NCBI RefSeq assembly: GCF_026341515.1
Contig: NZ_JAPEOK010000002.1
Location: 1-64,000 of the forward strand
Direction of reading: 5' to 3'
Origin: Streptomyces sp. NBC_00878
Lineage (GTDB): Bacteria; Actinomycetota; Actinomycetes; Streptomycetales; Streptomycetaceae
DNA: 64,000 nucleotides
A program made the position numbers and the translations under genes. The notes under the pieces were generated by a model. It did no database searches, was not told where the DNA came from, and worked only from the letters and a program-made list of their open reading frames with translations. Positions 7,732 to 15,482 of this stretch are shown here, piece by piece; position 1 is the stretch's first letter, and each line of letters opens with the position of its first letter.

Positions 7732-9020
7732 GCGGCACCGCCGACCTGAGCGCTCCGGTCGCAGCGGTCGCTCCGGTCGCCGTGGGCACTTCGGTCGCCG
7801 TGGGCACTTCGGTCGTCGCTGTCACTTCGGTCGTGCCGCAGATCGCGGAAGAACGCCCGGACATCCCCGACGAGCAGATCCGGTTCCTCCATCGCCGCGA
7901 AATGCCCGCCCCGGTCGAACTCCGTCCACCGCACGATGTTCTCCGTGCGGTCCGCGATGTGCCGCAGCGGGATGAAGTTGTCCCAGGGGAAGACGGCGAG
8001 GGCGGTGGGTGCCGACGACGGCTGCACGGGTCCGCCCCAACCGTCCGCGTGTGCCCGCTCGTAGTAGATCCGCGCCGATGAACCCGCCGTCCCCGTCAGC
8101 CAGTACAGCATCACGTTCGTGAGCAGCTGGTCCCGGTCGACGGCGTCCTCCGGGCGCTCGTTCGAGTCCGTCCACTCCTTGAACTTCTCGGCGATCCAGG
8201 CGAGTTGGCCGACGGGCGAGTCGGTGAGCCCGTAGGCGAGGGTCTGCGGCCGTGTCATCTGGAGGACGGCGTACCCCAGCCGCTCGCGGGTCCACTCCTC
8301 GTTGCGCCGCCACGAGGCGAGCGTCTTCTCACGTTCCCGCGGGCTCAGCGCGGCCAACTCCTCGGGGGCCGGCTCGGCGGTCGCGTGGGCGCCCGGCAGC
8401 AGGTTCAGATGCACGCCGACCACCCGGTCGGGGAAGGCACGGCCGAGCTCACGGGAGATCCCCGCGCCCCAGTCGCCGCCCTGCGCGCCGAAGCGCCGGT
8501 AGCCGAGCCGGTCCATCAGCCCGGCGAACGCGGCGGCGACGCGACGGTGGTCCCAGCCCGTGTCCCGCGTGGGCCCGGACAGAGTGAACCCCGGAATGCT
8601 CGGCACCACCACGTGGAACGCGTCGGCCGGATCACCGCCGTGGGCGCGTGGATCGGCCAGCGGCCCGACGACATCCAGGAACTCGACGATCGAGCCCGGC
8701 CAGCCGTGCGTGATGAGCAGCGGGGTCGCGTCCGGTTCGGGTGAGCGGATGTGCGCGAAGTGGACGTTCGCCCCGTCGACCGTCGTCGTGAACTGGGGCC
8801 ACTCGTTGAGCCGGGCCTCGGCCGCCCGCCAGTCGTACGTGTGCCGCCAGTACCGTACGAGCTCCTTCAGATAGTCGCGCGGGATCCCGTACTCCCAGCC
8901 CACGCCCGGCAGTTCGTCCGGCCAGCGGGTGCGGTCGAGGCGTGCGTGCAGATCGTCGAGGTCGGCCTGGGGGATGTCGAGGAGGAATGGGCGGATGGTG
9001 TCGCCGTCCGGGGAGTTCAT
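7728..9020 (-). CDS. Epoxide hydrolase (EHN-type, alpha/beta hydrolase fold)
   Basis: 430 residues. The N-terminal EHN domain (about 9-115, PFLLDIPQADLDDLHARLDR) is typical of microsomal-type epoxide hydrolases. The hydrolase core has the oxyanion segment THGWPGS near 125, the catalytic Asp in AQGGDWGAG near 200, and the C-terminal His in FDRGGHFAAMEEP near 385. The enzyme should open epoxides to diols. The last about 35 residues are an oddity: six-residue repeats (SAHGDR) from an 18-bp tandem DNA repeat lie past the catalytic fold. It is the first gene of a pair with the methyltransferase. Confidence 0.92.
   Translation of the reverse strand: MNSPDGDTIRPFLLDIPQADLDDLHARLDRTRWPDELPGVGWEYGIPRDYLKELVRYWRHTYDWRAAEARLNEWPQFTTTVDGANVHFAHIRSPEPDATPLLITHGWPGSIVEFLDVVGPLADPRAHGGDPADAFHVVVPSIPGFTLSGPTRDTGWDHRRVAAAFAGLMDRLGYRRFGAQGGDWGAGISRELGRAFPDRVVGVHLNLLPGAHATAEPAPEELAALSPREREKTLASWRRNEEWTRERLGYAVLQMTRPQTLAYGLTDSPVGQLAWIAEKFKEWTDSNERPEDAVDRDQLLTNVMLYWLTGTAGSSARIYYERAHADGWGGPVQPSSAPTALAVFPWDNFIPLRHIADRTENIVRWTEFDRGGHFAAMEEPDLLVGDVRAFFRDLRHDRSDSDDRSAHGDRSAHGDRSDRCDRSAQVGGAA
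7773..7826 (+). repeat. 18-bp tandem repeat, three copies, in the 3' end of the epoxide hydrolase gene
   Basis: Units at 7773-7790, 7791-7808 and 7809-7826. The first two differ at one base and the third is diverged. On the coding (minus) strand each unit encodes a hexapeptide of the type SAHGDR. The repeat keeps the reading frame and lengthens the hydrophilic C-terminal tail without touching the catalytic fold. Confidence 0.85.
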
Positions 9021-9178
9021 GGCGGGCCATGCTAGTTCCGTACCGAGATCCGGTCGCGCGAATAAAAGCCGTGGTCACCGGCCGGTCGGGCGGTCACGGG
9101 AGCCGTCCGGCCGGCTCACCTGAGTGTGGCGAGTGCGGGTGGCCGACCGTCGTGCCGGTGGCCGCCGTGCCGGTCGTC

Positions 9179-9661
9179 TCACTCGCCCGCGTAGGCCTTC
9201 TCCAGAGCGGCGACGTCGATCTTGTGCATCTTGAGCATCGCCTGCATGGCCCGATCCGCCTTCTGCTGGTCCGCGTCGCTGATCATCTCGATCAGCCTGA
9301 CGGGGGTGACCTGCCAGGAGACGCCGAACCTGTCCTTCAGCCAGCCGCAGGGGCCCTCCTCGCCGCCGCCCTCGGTGAGCGCGTTCCAGTAGAAGTCCAC
9401 CTCGGCCTGGTCGTCACAGCGGACCTCGAAGGAGATGGCCTCGCTGAACTTGAACTGCGGGCCGCCGTTGAGGGCGTAGAACTTCTGGCCGTTGGCCTCG
9501 AACTCGACGGTCAGTACGGAACCGGGCTCGCCGGGTCCTACCTCGCTGTAGCGGAGGACCGCGCCGAGGCGGGAGTTCTTGAAGACCGAGACGTAGAAGT
9601 TCGCGGCCTCCTCGGCCTGACCGTCGAACCACAGACACGTGGTGAATCCGTCGGTGTTCAT
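9179..9661 (-). CDS. VOC / PhnB-like (glyoxalase-fold) protein
   Basis: 160 residues. ATG at 9661 was chosen because AGGAGG ends 5 bases before it; an in-frame GTG six bases further upstream overlaps the ribosome site. The protein shows the PhnB/3-demethylubiquinone-methyltransferase-like pattern of the vicinal-oxygen-chelate fold: FTTCLWFDGQAEEAANFY, SVLTVEFEANGQKF, then FYWNALTEGGGEEGPCGWLKDRFGVSWQV. The family is widespread and mostly of unknown activity despite the methyltransferase name. It stands alone, with no operon partner. Confidence 0.9.
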   Translation of the reverse strand: MNTDGFTTCLWFDGQAEEAANFYVSVFKNSRLGAVLRYSEVGPGEPGSVLTVEFEANGQKFYALNGGPQFKFSEAISFEVRCDDQAEVDFYWNALTEGGGEEGPCGWLKDRFGVSWQVTPVRLIEMISDADQQKADRAMQAMLKMHKIDVAALEKAYAGE

Positions 9662-9973
9662 GGGCACCTCCTGAAGCGGGAAGCTGTCACCTCTATAGAC
9701 GGATCCTCGTGCGAAAACTCATCGGTGGCTCGGCACCCGGTCCGGGCACAAGCGCTTCCCTCACTCGTTCGCCCCGGGTGCCTCGATCGCCTGCGCCCGG
9801 TGGTCGCCGGGCTTTCCCCGGGCTTCCCGCGGCTTCCCCGGGCCGCGTAACGGCTCCGTTTCCCCGGTTAATTTCCGTGCCCGGAGGGTTGGCGTGGCGG
9901 TGTCGGCTGGTTATCGTTCACGCACTTCACTCAATCGTTCCGCTGAACGAATAGCGGGAAGGACGGTCGGTCC
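9662..9973 (+). promoter_or_regulatory. Intergenic region upstream of the dpp-like operon, with inverted repeat
   Basis: This 312-base spacer holds no gene. Next to the transporter operon, bases 9936-9949 form a perfect dyad CGTTC-CGCT-GAACG, and another CGTTCA half lies near 9915. The dyad is 25 bases before the start codon and is a good candidate operator or promoter-overlapping site for a repressor. The stretch 9760-9850 is repetitive (CCCCGGG, TTCCCCGGG-type) with no clear function. Confidence 0.45.
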
Positions 9974-11557
9974 ATGCCCGACATCCACCACCCAGGACGG
10001 CGCTCCGTCCTCGCCGCGGCCACGGCGGGCGCCGCGTCGCTCGGTGCGTCCTGGCTGCTCACCGGCTGTACGGGGGCCTCGGCCGCCCCCGTGCTGCCCA
10101 CGGACGCGAAAGGGGGCAGCCCCGACCGCGGCGGCACCCTCCGCATAGCCCGGCCGCCCGCCTCCGACGCCGAGACCCTCGACCCGGCGAGCGCCCTGTC
10201 CGCGTACGAGTACCTGGGCGCCCTCTACAACCGCTTGGTCCGCGTCGGCGCCAACGGCGACCTCGTCCCCGACCTCGCCGAGTCCTGGGAACCGGACGCC
10301 AAGGCGCGCACCTGGACCTTCCGTCTCCGCGCGGGCGTCACCTTCCACAACGGCCGGACACTCACCTCCGCCGATGCCGCGTACACCCTGCGCCACATCC
10401 TCGACAAGGCGACCGCGTCCCCGCAGGCGGCCGTCCTCGCCCCGCTCATCGACCCCGGGAAACTTCGCACGCCCGACGCCCGCACCCTCGTCGTACCGCT
10501 CAAGACCCCCAACGCGGAGTTCCCGAGCCTCCTCACGCACTACAACTGCTACGTCATCCCCGACGGCAGCGCCGGCGGCATCGGCCGCACGGGCATCGGC
10601 ACCGGCCCCTTCAAGCTGGAGTCGTTCATGCCCGCGGGCCCGGGACGGATCACCGCGTACGAGGACCACTGGGGCGGTCGCCCGGTCCTGGACGCCATCG
10701 ACTTCTACTCCGTCGCCGACATGTCGGCCCGCTCGAACGCCCTGCTCGCCGGGCAGGTCGACCTCCTCTCGCAGACCAACCTGGACTTCGCGACCGCCCG
10801 TGTCGTCGCCGCCTCCGACCGCGCCACGATCGCCCGCGTCGAGAACGCCCAGTGGTACGTGCTGCCGATGCTGACCACGGAGAAGCCCTTCACCGACGTA
10901 CGCGTCCGGCAGGCGATGAAGCTCGCCTACGACCCCGAGCACGTCGTGAAGGTCGCCCTCCAGGGCGCGGGCACGGCCGGCTGGGACAACCCCGTGCCGC
11001 CGAGCGACCCCGCCCACATCACCGCCCACCCGAAGCACGACCCGGAACAGGCCCGGCACCTGCTGAAGAAGGCGGGGCACGAGGGCCTGACCCTCGACCT
11101 CTACACGTCCTCGTACGACCCGGTCTTCACGCCCATGGCCCTCGCCTACCAGGACTCGGCCAAGCGCGCCGGGATCCGAATACGGGTGAAGACGGCCTCG
11201 GCGGACTCGTACTACACGCAGATCTGGATGAAGAAGCCGCTCATGGCCACCTACTGGTACACCGGCAGACCCGTCGACCAGCTCTTCACCCAGGTCTTCC
11301 GCAGCGGCTCCTCGTACAACGAGACCGCCTGGTCGGACAAGGCGTTCGACGCGCTGCTCGACCGGGCCCGCCAGGAGACCGACGACGAACGGCGGCGCGA
11401 GCTGTACGGCGAGGCGCAGACCTTCGTCGTCGAGAAGGGCGGGGCGATGACCCCGATGTTCGCCGACCGGCTCGTCGGCCTCTCGCGCAAGGTACGCGGA
11501 TACGCCGAGCACGGCTTCGAGTTCGACTACCTCGGCATCGGTCTGAGGGGGGCCTGA
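9974..11557 (+). CDS. ABC transporter substrate-binding lipoprotein, peptide/nickel (family 5) type
   Basis: 527 residues. The signal sequence has a twin-arginine-like GRRSVLAA and a lipobox LLTGC, so the mature protein should be lipid-anchored outside. The family 5 signature follows: EYLGALYNRLVRVGANGDLVPDLAESWE and VTFHNGRTLTSADAAYTL, typical of dipeptide, oligopeptide and nickel-binding proteins. It heads an importer operon with two permeases and a fused ATPase, all on the same strand with 2-base gaps or overlaps. The ligand cannot be predicted. Cleavable substrates for the hydrolase downstream (CocE/NonD type) are possible. Confidence 0.92.
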   Translation: MPDIHHPGRRSVLAAATAGAASLGASWLLTGCTGASAAPVLPTDAKGGSPDRGGTLRIARPPASDAETLDPASALSAYEYLGALYNRLVRVGANGDLVPDLAESWEPDAKARTWTFRLRAGVTFHNGRTLTSADAAYTLRHILDKATASPQAAVLAPLIDPGKLRTPDARTLVVPLKTPNAEFPSLLTHYNCYVIPDGSAGGIGRTGIGTGPFKLESFMPAGPGRITAYEDHWGGRPVLDAIDFYSVADMSARSNALLAGQVDLLSQTNLDFATARVVAASDRATIARVENAQWYVLPMLTTEKPFTDVRVRQAMKLAYDPEHVVKVALQGAGTAGWDNPVPPSDPAHITAHPKHDPEQARHLLKKAGHEGLTLDLYTSSYDPVFTPMALAYQDSAKRAGIRIRVKTASADSYYTQIWMKKPLMATYWYTGRPVDQLFTQVFRSGSSYNETAWSDKAFDALLDRARQETDDERRRELYGEAQTFVVEKGGAMTPMFADRLVGLSRKVRGYAEHGFEFDYLGIGLRGA

Positions 11558-11559
11558 GC

Positions 11560-12516
11560 ATGTTCTCCTTCATAGCCCGCAGAGCGGGCGCCGCCATCGG
11601 CACGCTCTTCCTCTCCTCCGTCCTCGTCTTCCTCGCCGTACAGGCCCTGCCCGGCGACGTCGCCACCCAGGTCCTCGGCAGGGACGCGACCCCGGACGCC
11701 GTCTCCGCCCTCCGCGAGAAACTGAAACTCGACCAGCCCGCCTGGGAGCGGTACGTCGACTGGATCGGCGGCGCCCTGCACGGCGACTTCGGCCTCTCCC
11801 TCGTGTCCGGCAAGGCGGTCGGCGGCGAAGTCGGCCTGTACCTAGGCAACTCCGCACTCATCGCCCTGGTGACCGTCCTCTTCGCCGTCACCGGCTCGAT
11901 CGTCCTCGGCATCCTCGCGGGCCTGTACCGCGACCGCTGGCCGGACCACCTGATCTCCACGGTCAGCCTGGTCGGGATGAGCGTCCCCGAGTTCGTCGTC
12001 GCCACCGTCCTGGTGCTCTGCTTCTCGGTCGCCCTGCCGTGGTTCCCGGCGGTCGTCCTGTACGGCCCCGAGGCGAGCGTCGGCCAACTCATGCCCGCCG
12101 TATGGCTTCCCGCCCTCGCGCTCGCCGTCGTCATGGCCGCGTACATCGTCCGGATGGCCCGCACGTCCGTCATCGACGTCATGGCGAGCGAGTACGTCAC
12201 CACGGCCCGTCTCAAGGGCCTGTCCACCTGGCGGGTCGTCACCCGGCACGCGCTGCCCAGCGCCCTGCTCCCGACGCTGCACGTCATCGCACTCAACGTC
12301 GCCTGGCTGGCTGGCGGAGTCGCGGTCGTCGAGAACGTCTTCAACTACCCCGGCATCGGCAAGCTGATGCTCGCCTCCGTGCAGAACCGGGACCTGCCCG
12401 TCATCCAGGCCATCGCACTGATCAGCGCGGTCGTGTACGTCGTCTGCAACCTCGCCGCCGACCTCGGCGCCATGGCCCTCAACCCCAAGCTCCGTACGCG
12501 CGGGAGGACCCGATGA
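11560..12516 (+). CDS. ABC transporter permease, DppB/OppB type
   Basis: 318 residues. ATG at 11560 lies 2 bases after the stop of the binding-protein gene. It begins with the typical DppB N-terminus (IARRAGAAIGTLFLSSVLVFLAVQALPGD), then a periplasmic loop (RYVDWIGGALHGDFGLSL) and about six transmembrane helices. The EAA-like coupling loop is SEYVTTARLKGLSTWRVVTRH near residue 215. It pairs with the DppC-type permease that overlaps it by four bases to form the channel of the peptide-type importer. Confidence 0.93.
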   Translation: MFSFIARRAGAAIGTLFLSSVLVFLAVQALPGDVATQVLGRDATPDAVSALREKLKLDQPAWERYVDWIGGALHGDFGLSLVSGKAVGGEVGLYLGNSALIALVTVLFAVTGSIVLGILAGLYRDRWPDHLISTVSLVGMSVPEFVVATVLVLCFSVALPWFPAVVLYGPEASVGQLMPAVWLPALALAVVMAAYIVRMARTSVIDVMASEYVTTARLKGLSTWRVVTRHALPSALLPTLHVIALNVAWLAGGVAVVENVFNYPGIGKLMLASVQNRDLPVIQAIALISAVVYVVCNLAADLGAMALNPKLRTRGRTR

Positions 12517-13412
12517 CCACCCTCGACACCCCGGCGGCAGCGTCGGCCGTCCCCGTCGCACCACCTTCCGCGGCGGTCCGCGCCTGGCGCACGGTGCGCT
12601 CCTCGCGGGCGGCCACCATGGGCCTCGCGATCGTCGCCGTGCACGTGGTGATCGCACTCCTCGCACCGGTCCTCACCTCGTACGACCCCATCGCCAACAA
12701 CGCCGACCAGGCGCTGCTCGGACCGAGCGGGGAACACTGGGCAGGGACCGACCAGTACGGCCGCGACGTCCTGGCCCGCGTCCTGTACGGCGGCCGGTAC
12801 GCCCTCGGCGTCTCCGTCGCCGCCACGCTCGTGACGCTGCTGATCGGCACGGTCGTGGGATGCGCGGCAGCCCTGCGCGGCGGCTGGTTCGACGACGTAC
12901 TGGGCCGGGTCCTCGACGCTGTCCTCTCCGTCCCGTCGGTCCTGGCGCTGCTGGTCATCGTCACGGCACTCGGCACCGGCCCCTCGGTCATCGTCCTCGC
13001 GATCGCCGTCGTGTACGTCCCCCAGGTCGTACGCGTCGTGCGCGGCGCCGCGCTGGCGGTCGTGCCCGCCGACTACGTCACCGCGGCGCGGGCCAGGGGC
13101 GAGTCCACCTGGGCGATCCTGCGGCGCGAGATCCTGCCGAACATCACCGACGTCGTGTGCGTCGAGTTCGCGATGCGGGCCTCGTGGGTCGTGCTGCTGA
13201 TCTCCTCGCTGTCCTTCCTCGGCTTCGGCGCCGATCCGCCCACCCCGGACTGGGGCCTGATGGTCGCCGAGAACCGCACCGCCATCACCGTCGTCCCGAT
13301 GGCGAGCCTCGCACCGATCATCGCCCTGGCCACACTCGTGGTGGGGCTCAACCTCGCGGCCGACGGCCTCTCCAAGGCGTGGGGCGTCGACCGGATCAGG
13401 GAGGGGTCCTGA
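12513..13412 (+). CDS. ABC transporter permease, DppC/OppC type
   Basis: 299 residues. The start overlaps the previous stop (ATGA) and follows GGGAGG. Features are the DppC family segment HWAGTDQYGRDVLARVLYGGR near residue 75, five or six membrane helices, and the coupling loop DYVTAARARGESTWAILRREILPN near residue 190. The C-terminal FLGFGADPPTPDWGLMVAENR is also standard. It is the second half of the channel of the peptide-type importer. Confidence 0.93.
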   Translation: MTTLDTPAAASAVPVAPPSAAVRAWRTVRSSRAATMGLAIVAVHVVIALLAPVLTSYDPIANNADQALLGPSGEHWAGTDQYGRDVLARVLYGGRYALGVSVAATLVTLLIGTVVGCAAALRGGWFDDVLGRVLDAVLSVPSVLALLVIVTALGTGPSVIVLAIAVVYVPQVVRVVRGAALAVVPADYVTAARARGESTWAILRREILPNITDVVCVEFAMRASWVVLLISSLSFLGFGADPPTPDWGLMVAENRTAITVVPMASLAPIIALATLVVGLNLAADGLSKAWGVDRIREGS

Positions 13413-15205
13413 TGACCGCGATCGTGTCGGTGGACGCACTGTGCGTGGCCTACCGTTCGGGCGGGCGCGATGTGCCGGTGGTGCGCGAGGTGTCCCTCGA
13501 CGTGCTGCCCGGACAGACCCACGCGCTGGTCGGCGAGTCGGGCAGCGGCAAGTCGACCGTCGCGGCGACGCTGCTGGGGCACCTGCGGCACGGGTCGCGG
13601 GTGACAAGCGGTTCGGTGCGCGTCGGCGGAGCCGACGTATTCGCCCTGCCCGCACGGGAGTTGAGGCGGCTGCGGGGCGGGACCGTCGCCATGGTCGCGC
13701 AGAACGCGGGGCACGCGCTCACCCCTTCCATGCGCATCGGACGGCAGATCGCGGAAGTGGGCGGAGACGTCCCCGTCGTGGACCTCCTCGAACAGGTCCG
13801 GCTGCCCAGCCCCGCCGAACTCGCCCGCCGCTACCCGCACGAACTCTCCGGCGGCCAGCAACAGCGCGTCGCCATCGCCATGGCGATCGCCGCCCGCCCG
13901 AAGGTCCTCGTCCTGGATGAGCCGACGACCGGCCTCGACGTCATCACTCAGCGTGGGGTCCTCGACCTCGTCGGAGCGCTCCGTGACGAACTCGGCCTGG
14001 CCGCCGTGCTGGTGAGCCACGACCTCGGCGTCGTAGCGCACATGGCCGACGAGGTGACGGTGTTGCGGTCCGGCCGGGTGGTGGAGGCGGCACCGACTGG
14101 TCGGTTGTTCGCGGCACCCCAAGACCCGTACACCAGACGGCTGTTGGCGAGCGTGCCGCGGCTGGACGACGAGGGGCTCGCACTCGTGGGTGAGGCGGGG
14201 GAGCGGGAGGTACGGCCGAAGGCCGTCGTGTCCGGCGAGGCTCCCGTCGCCGTGTCCGCGCGGGACGTCACGATCGACTACGGGTCCGCGCGTGCCGTGG
14301 ACGGCGTCTCCTTCGACGTCCGGCGCGGTGAAGTCCTCGCCCTCGTGGGGGAGTCGGGCAGCGGCAAGTCCACGCTCGCCTGGACACTCGCGGGGCTGCG
14401 GACGCCGTCCGGCGGCACGATGACGCATGGGTCGGGTGCCCACGAGTCCGGCGTCCGGGAGTCCGGCACCCACGAGTCGGGTGCGCATGAGTCGGGTGCG
14501 CATGAGTCGGTCGCGCATGAGTCCGGCGACCTCGCCCGGCCCGCCGGGAAGCGGCCGTTGTCGCTCCGGCGACGGGTTCAGCTCGTGTTCCAGAACGCCG
14601 ATACGTCGCTGAATCCGCGTCGTTCGGTGGGGGACGCGGTGCGGCGGCCGTTGCGGTTCTTCGGCACGGCGGGCTCGCGGGCGGAGGCCGTCGATCGGGC
14701 TCGGCAGCTCATCTCCGACGTGCGACTCGATCCCGCGCTCGCCGAGCGGCTGCCCGCGCAGCTCTCCGGTGGGCAGCGGCAGCGGATCGGGATCGCGCGG
14801 GCGCTCGCGGGTGAGCCGGATGTGCTGATCGCGGACGAGATCACTACGGCGCTGGACGTGTCCGTGCAGGCCGATGTGCTGCGGCTGCTCGATGATCTGC
14901 GGCGGGAGCGGGAGTTGGCCTGTCTGTTCATCAGCCACGACCTGGCGGTCGTGCGGGGGCTTGCCGACCGGGTTGTCGTGCTGCGGCATGGGGTGGTGGT
15001 GGAGGAGGGGCCCACGGACGCGGTGTTCTCCGCGCCAGGGCATCCCTATACCCGGCAGTTGATGGCGGCCGTGCTTGAGCCCTCGCCGGGGGCGGGTTCT
15101 GTTGTCGACGGTGTCGAGGACTGGGCTGACGCGGCGGGGCCGGATGCCCTGTGGACCGACTGTGGGGAGGGGCATCGGGTTCGGCGGTGGGAGGGGGTGG
15201 GGTAG
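13412..15205 (+). CDS. Fused ABC transporter ATP-binding protein (DppD-DppF type) with internal repeat insertion
   Basis: 597 residues with two ATPase domains in one chain. The start overlaps the upstream stop (TGATG). Domain 1 has Walker [10 protein letters not shown] near residue 43, signature LSGGQQQR and Walker B VLVLDEPT. Domain 2 has Walker [10 protein letters not shown] near residue 313, signature LSGGQRQR and Walker B VLIADEIT. Both have the switch His ([16 protein letters not shown]). The second domain carries an unusual insertion of seven five-residue repeats (H-E-S-G-A type) between Walker A and the Q-loop (QLVFQN). It energises the importer encoded just upstream; the operon appears to end here, in a repeat-rich spacer. 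Confidence 0.93.
   Translation: MTAIVSVDALCVAYRSGGRDVPVVREVSLDVLPGQTHALVGESGSGKSTVAATLLGHLRHGSRVTSGSVRVGGADVFALPARELRRLRGGTVAMVAQNAGHALTPSMRIGRQIAEVGGDVPVVDLLEQVRLPSPAELARRYPHELSGGQQQRVAIAMAIAARPKVLVLDEPTTGLDVITQRGVLDLVGALRDELGLAAVLVSHDLGVVAHMADEVTVLRSGRVVEAAPTGRLFAAPQDPYTRRLLASVPRLDDEGLALVGEAGEREVRPKAVVSGEAPVAVSARDVTIDYGSARAVDGVSFDVRRGEVLALVGESGSGKSTLAWTLAGLRTPSGGTMTHGSGAHESGVRESGTHESGAHESGAHESVAHESGDLARPAGKRPLSLRRRVQLVFQNADTSLNPRRSVGDAVRRPLRFFGTAGSRAEAVDRARQLISDVRLDPALAERLPAQLSGGQRQRIGIARALAGEPDVLIADEITTALDVSVQADVLRLLDDLRRERELACLFISHDLAVVRGLADRVVVLRHGVVVEEGPTDAVFSAPGHPYTRQLMAAVLEPSPGAGSVVDGVEDWADAAGPDALWTDCGEGHRVRRWEGVG
14423..14527 (+). repeat. 15-bp tandem repeat, seven copies, inside the second ATPase domain
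   Basis: Seven in-frame 15-bp units from 14423 to 14527 encode pentapeptides of the form (A/T/V)-H-E-S-G. The last three complete units are nearly identical (GCGCATGAGTCGG core) and the earlier ones diverged, which suggests repeated recent slippage or duplication. The array is placed in the antiparallel beta subdomain between Walker A and the Q-loop and preserves the reading frame on both sides. Confidence 0.9.
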
Positions 15206-15209
15206 GGGA

Positions 15210-15439
15210 TTTCGCCCCCGCCGCCCCTACCCTCCCCCACTCTCGGCTTCGCTCGAGCGGGGGGACCCCCATCGTCCCTTCTGGGGGCTGCGCCCCCAGA
15301 CCCCCGCTGTCGGCCTGAACGGCCTCGTCCTCAAACGCCGGACGGGCTGGTGGTTAGCCTCTCCGGCGTTTGAGGAGCGGGGGTTCGGGGGCTGGCCCCC
15401 GAGTAGTGACGGGAACGGGTAGGGGCGGCGGGGGCGAAA
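15210..15439. repeat. Nested inverted-repeat element (Streptomyces-type dispersed intergenic repeat)
   Basis: The 277-base spacer between the importer and the CocE gene is built of palindromes. Its outer arms are 23-base perfect inverted repeats at 15210-15232 and 15417-15439 (TTTCGCCCCCGCCGCC... against its complement). Inside are arms CCTCAAACGCCGGA (15329-15342) and TCCGGCGTTTGAGG (15362-15375), and a tight hairpin at 15280-15300. The CCTCAAACGCCGGA core is, to my knowledge, a very common dispersed sequence in Streptomyces genomes. There is no coding capacity; it may act as a transcription terminator. Confidence 0.85.
15280..15300. terminator. GC-rich hairpin, likely terminator of the importer operon
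   Basis: A perfect 9-base stem (TCTGGGGGC / GCCCCCAGA) encloses a 3-base loop, 75 bases after the ATPase stop codon. There is no U-tract, as is usual in Streptomyces. It lies inside the larger nested palindrome, so its folding may compete with the outer stem. Confidence 0.6.
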
Positions 15440-15482
15440 CACACCCCCCCCACCGCCGCACGCCGTACGTACAAGGAGCCCC

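Noticed and set aside
14423..14527. Short regular repeats as a CRISPR array
   Set aside because: Units are contiguous 15-mers without spacers and are translated in frame; no cas genes are present.
15210..15439. Interpretation of the inverted repeats as ends of an insertion sequence
   Set aside because: There is no transposase frame between the arms and no target-site duplication could be recognised; treated as a dispersed palindromic repeat.
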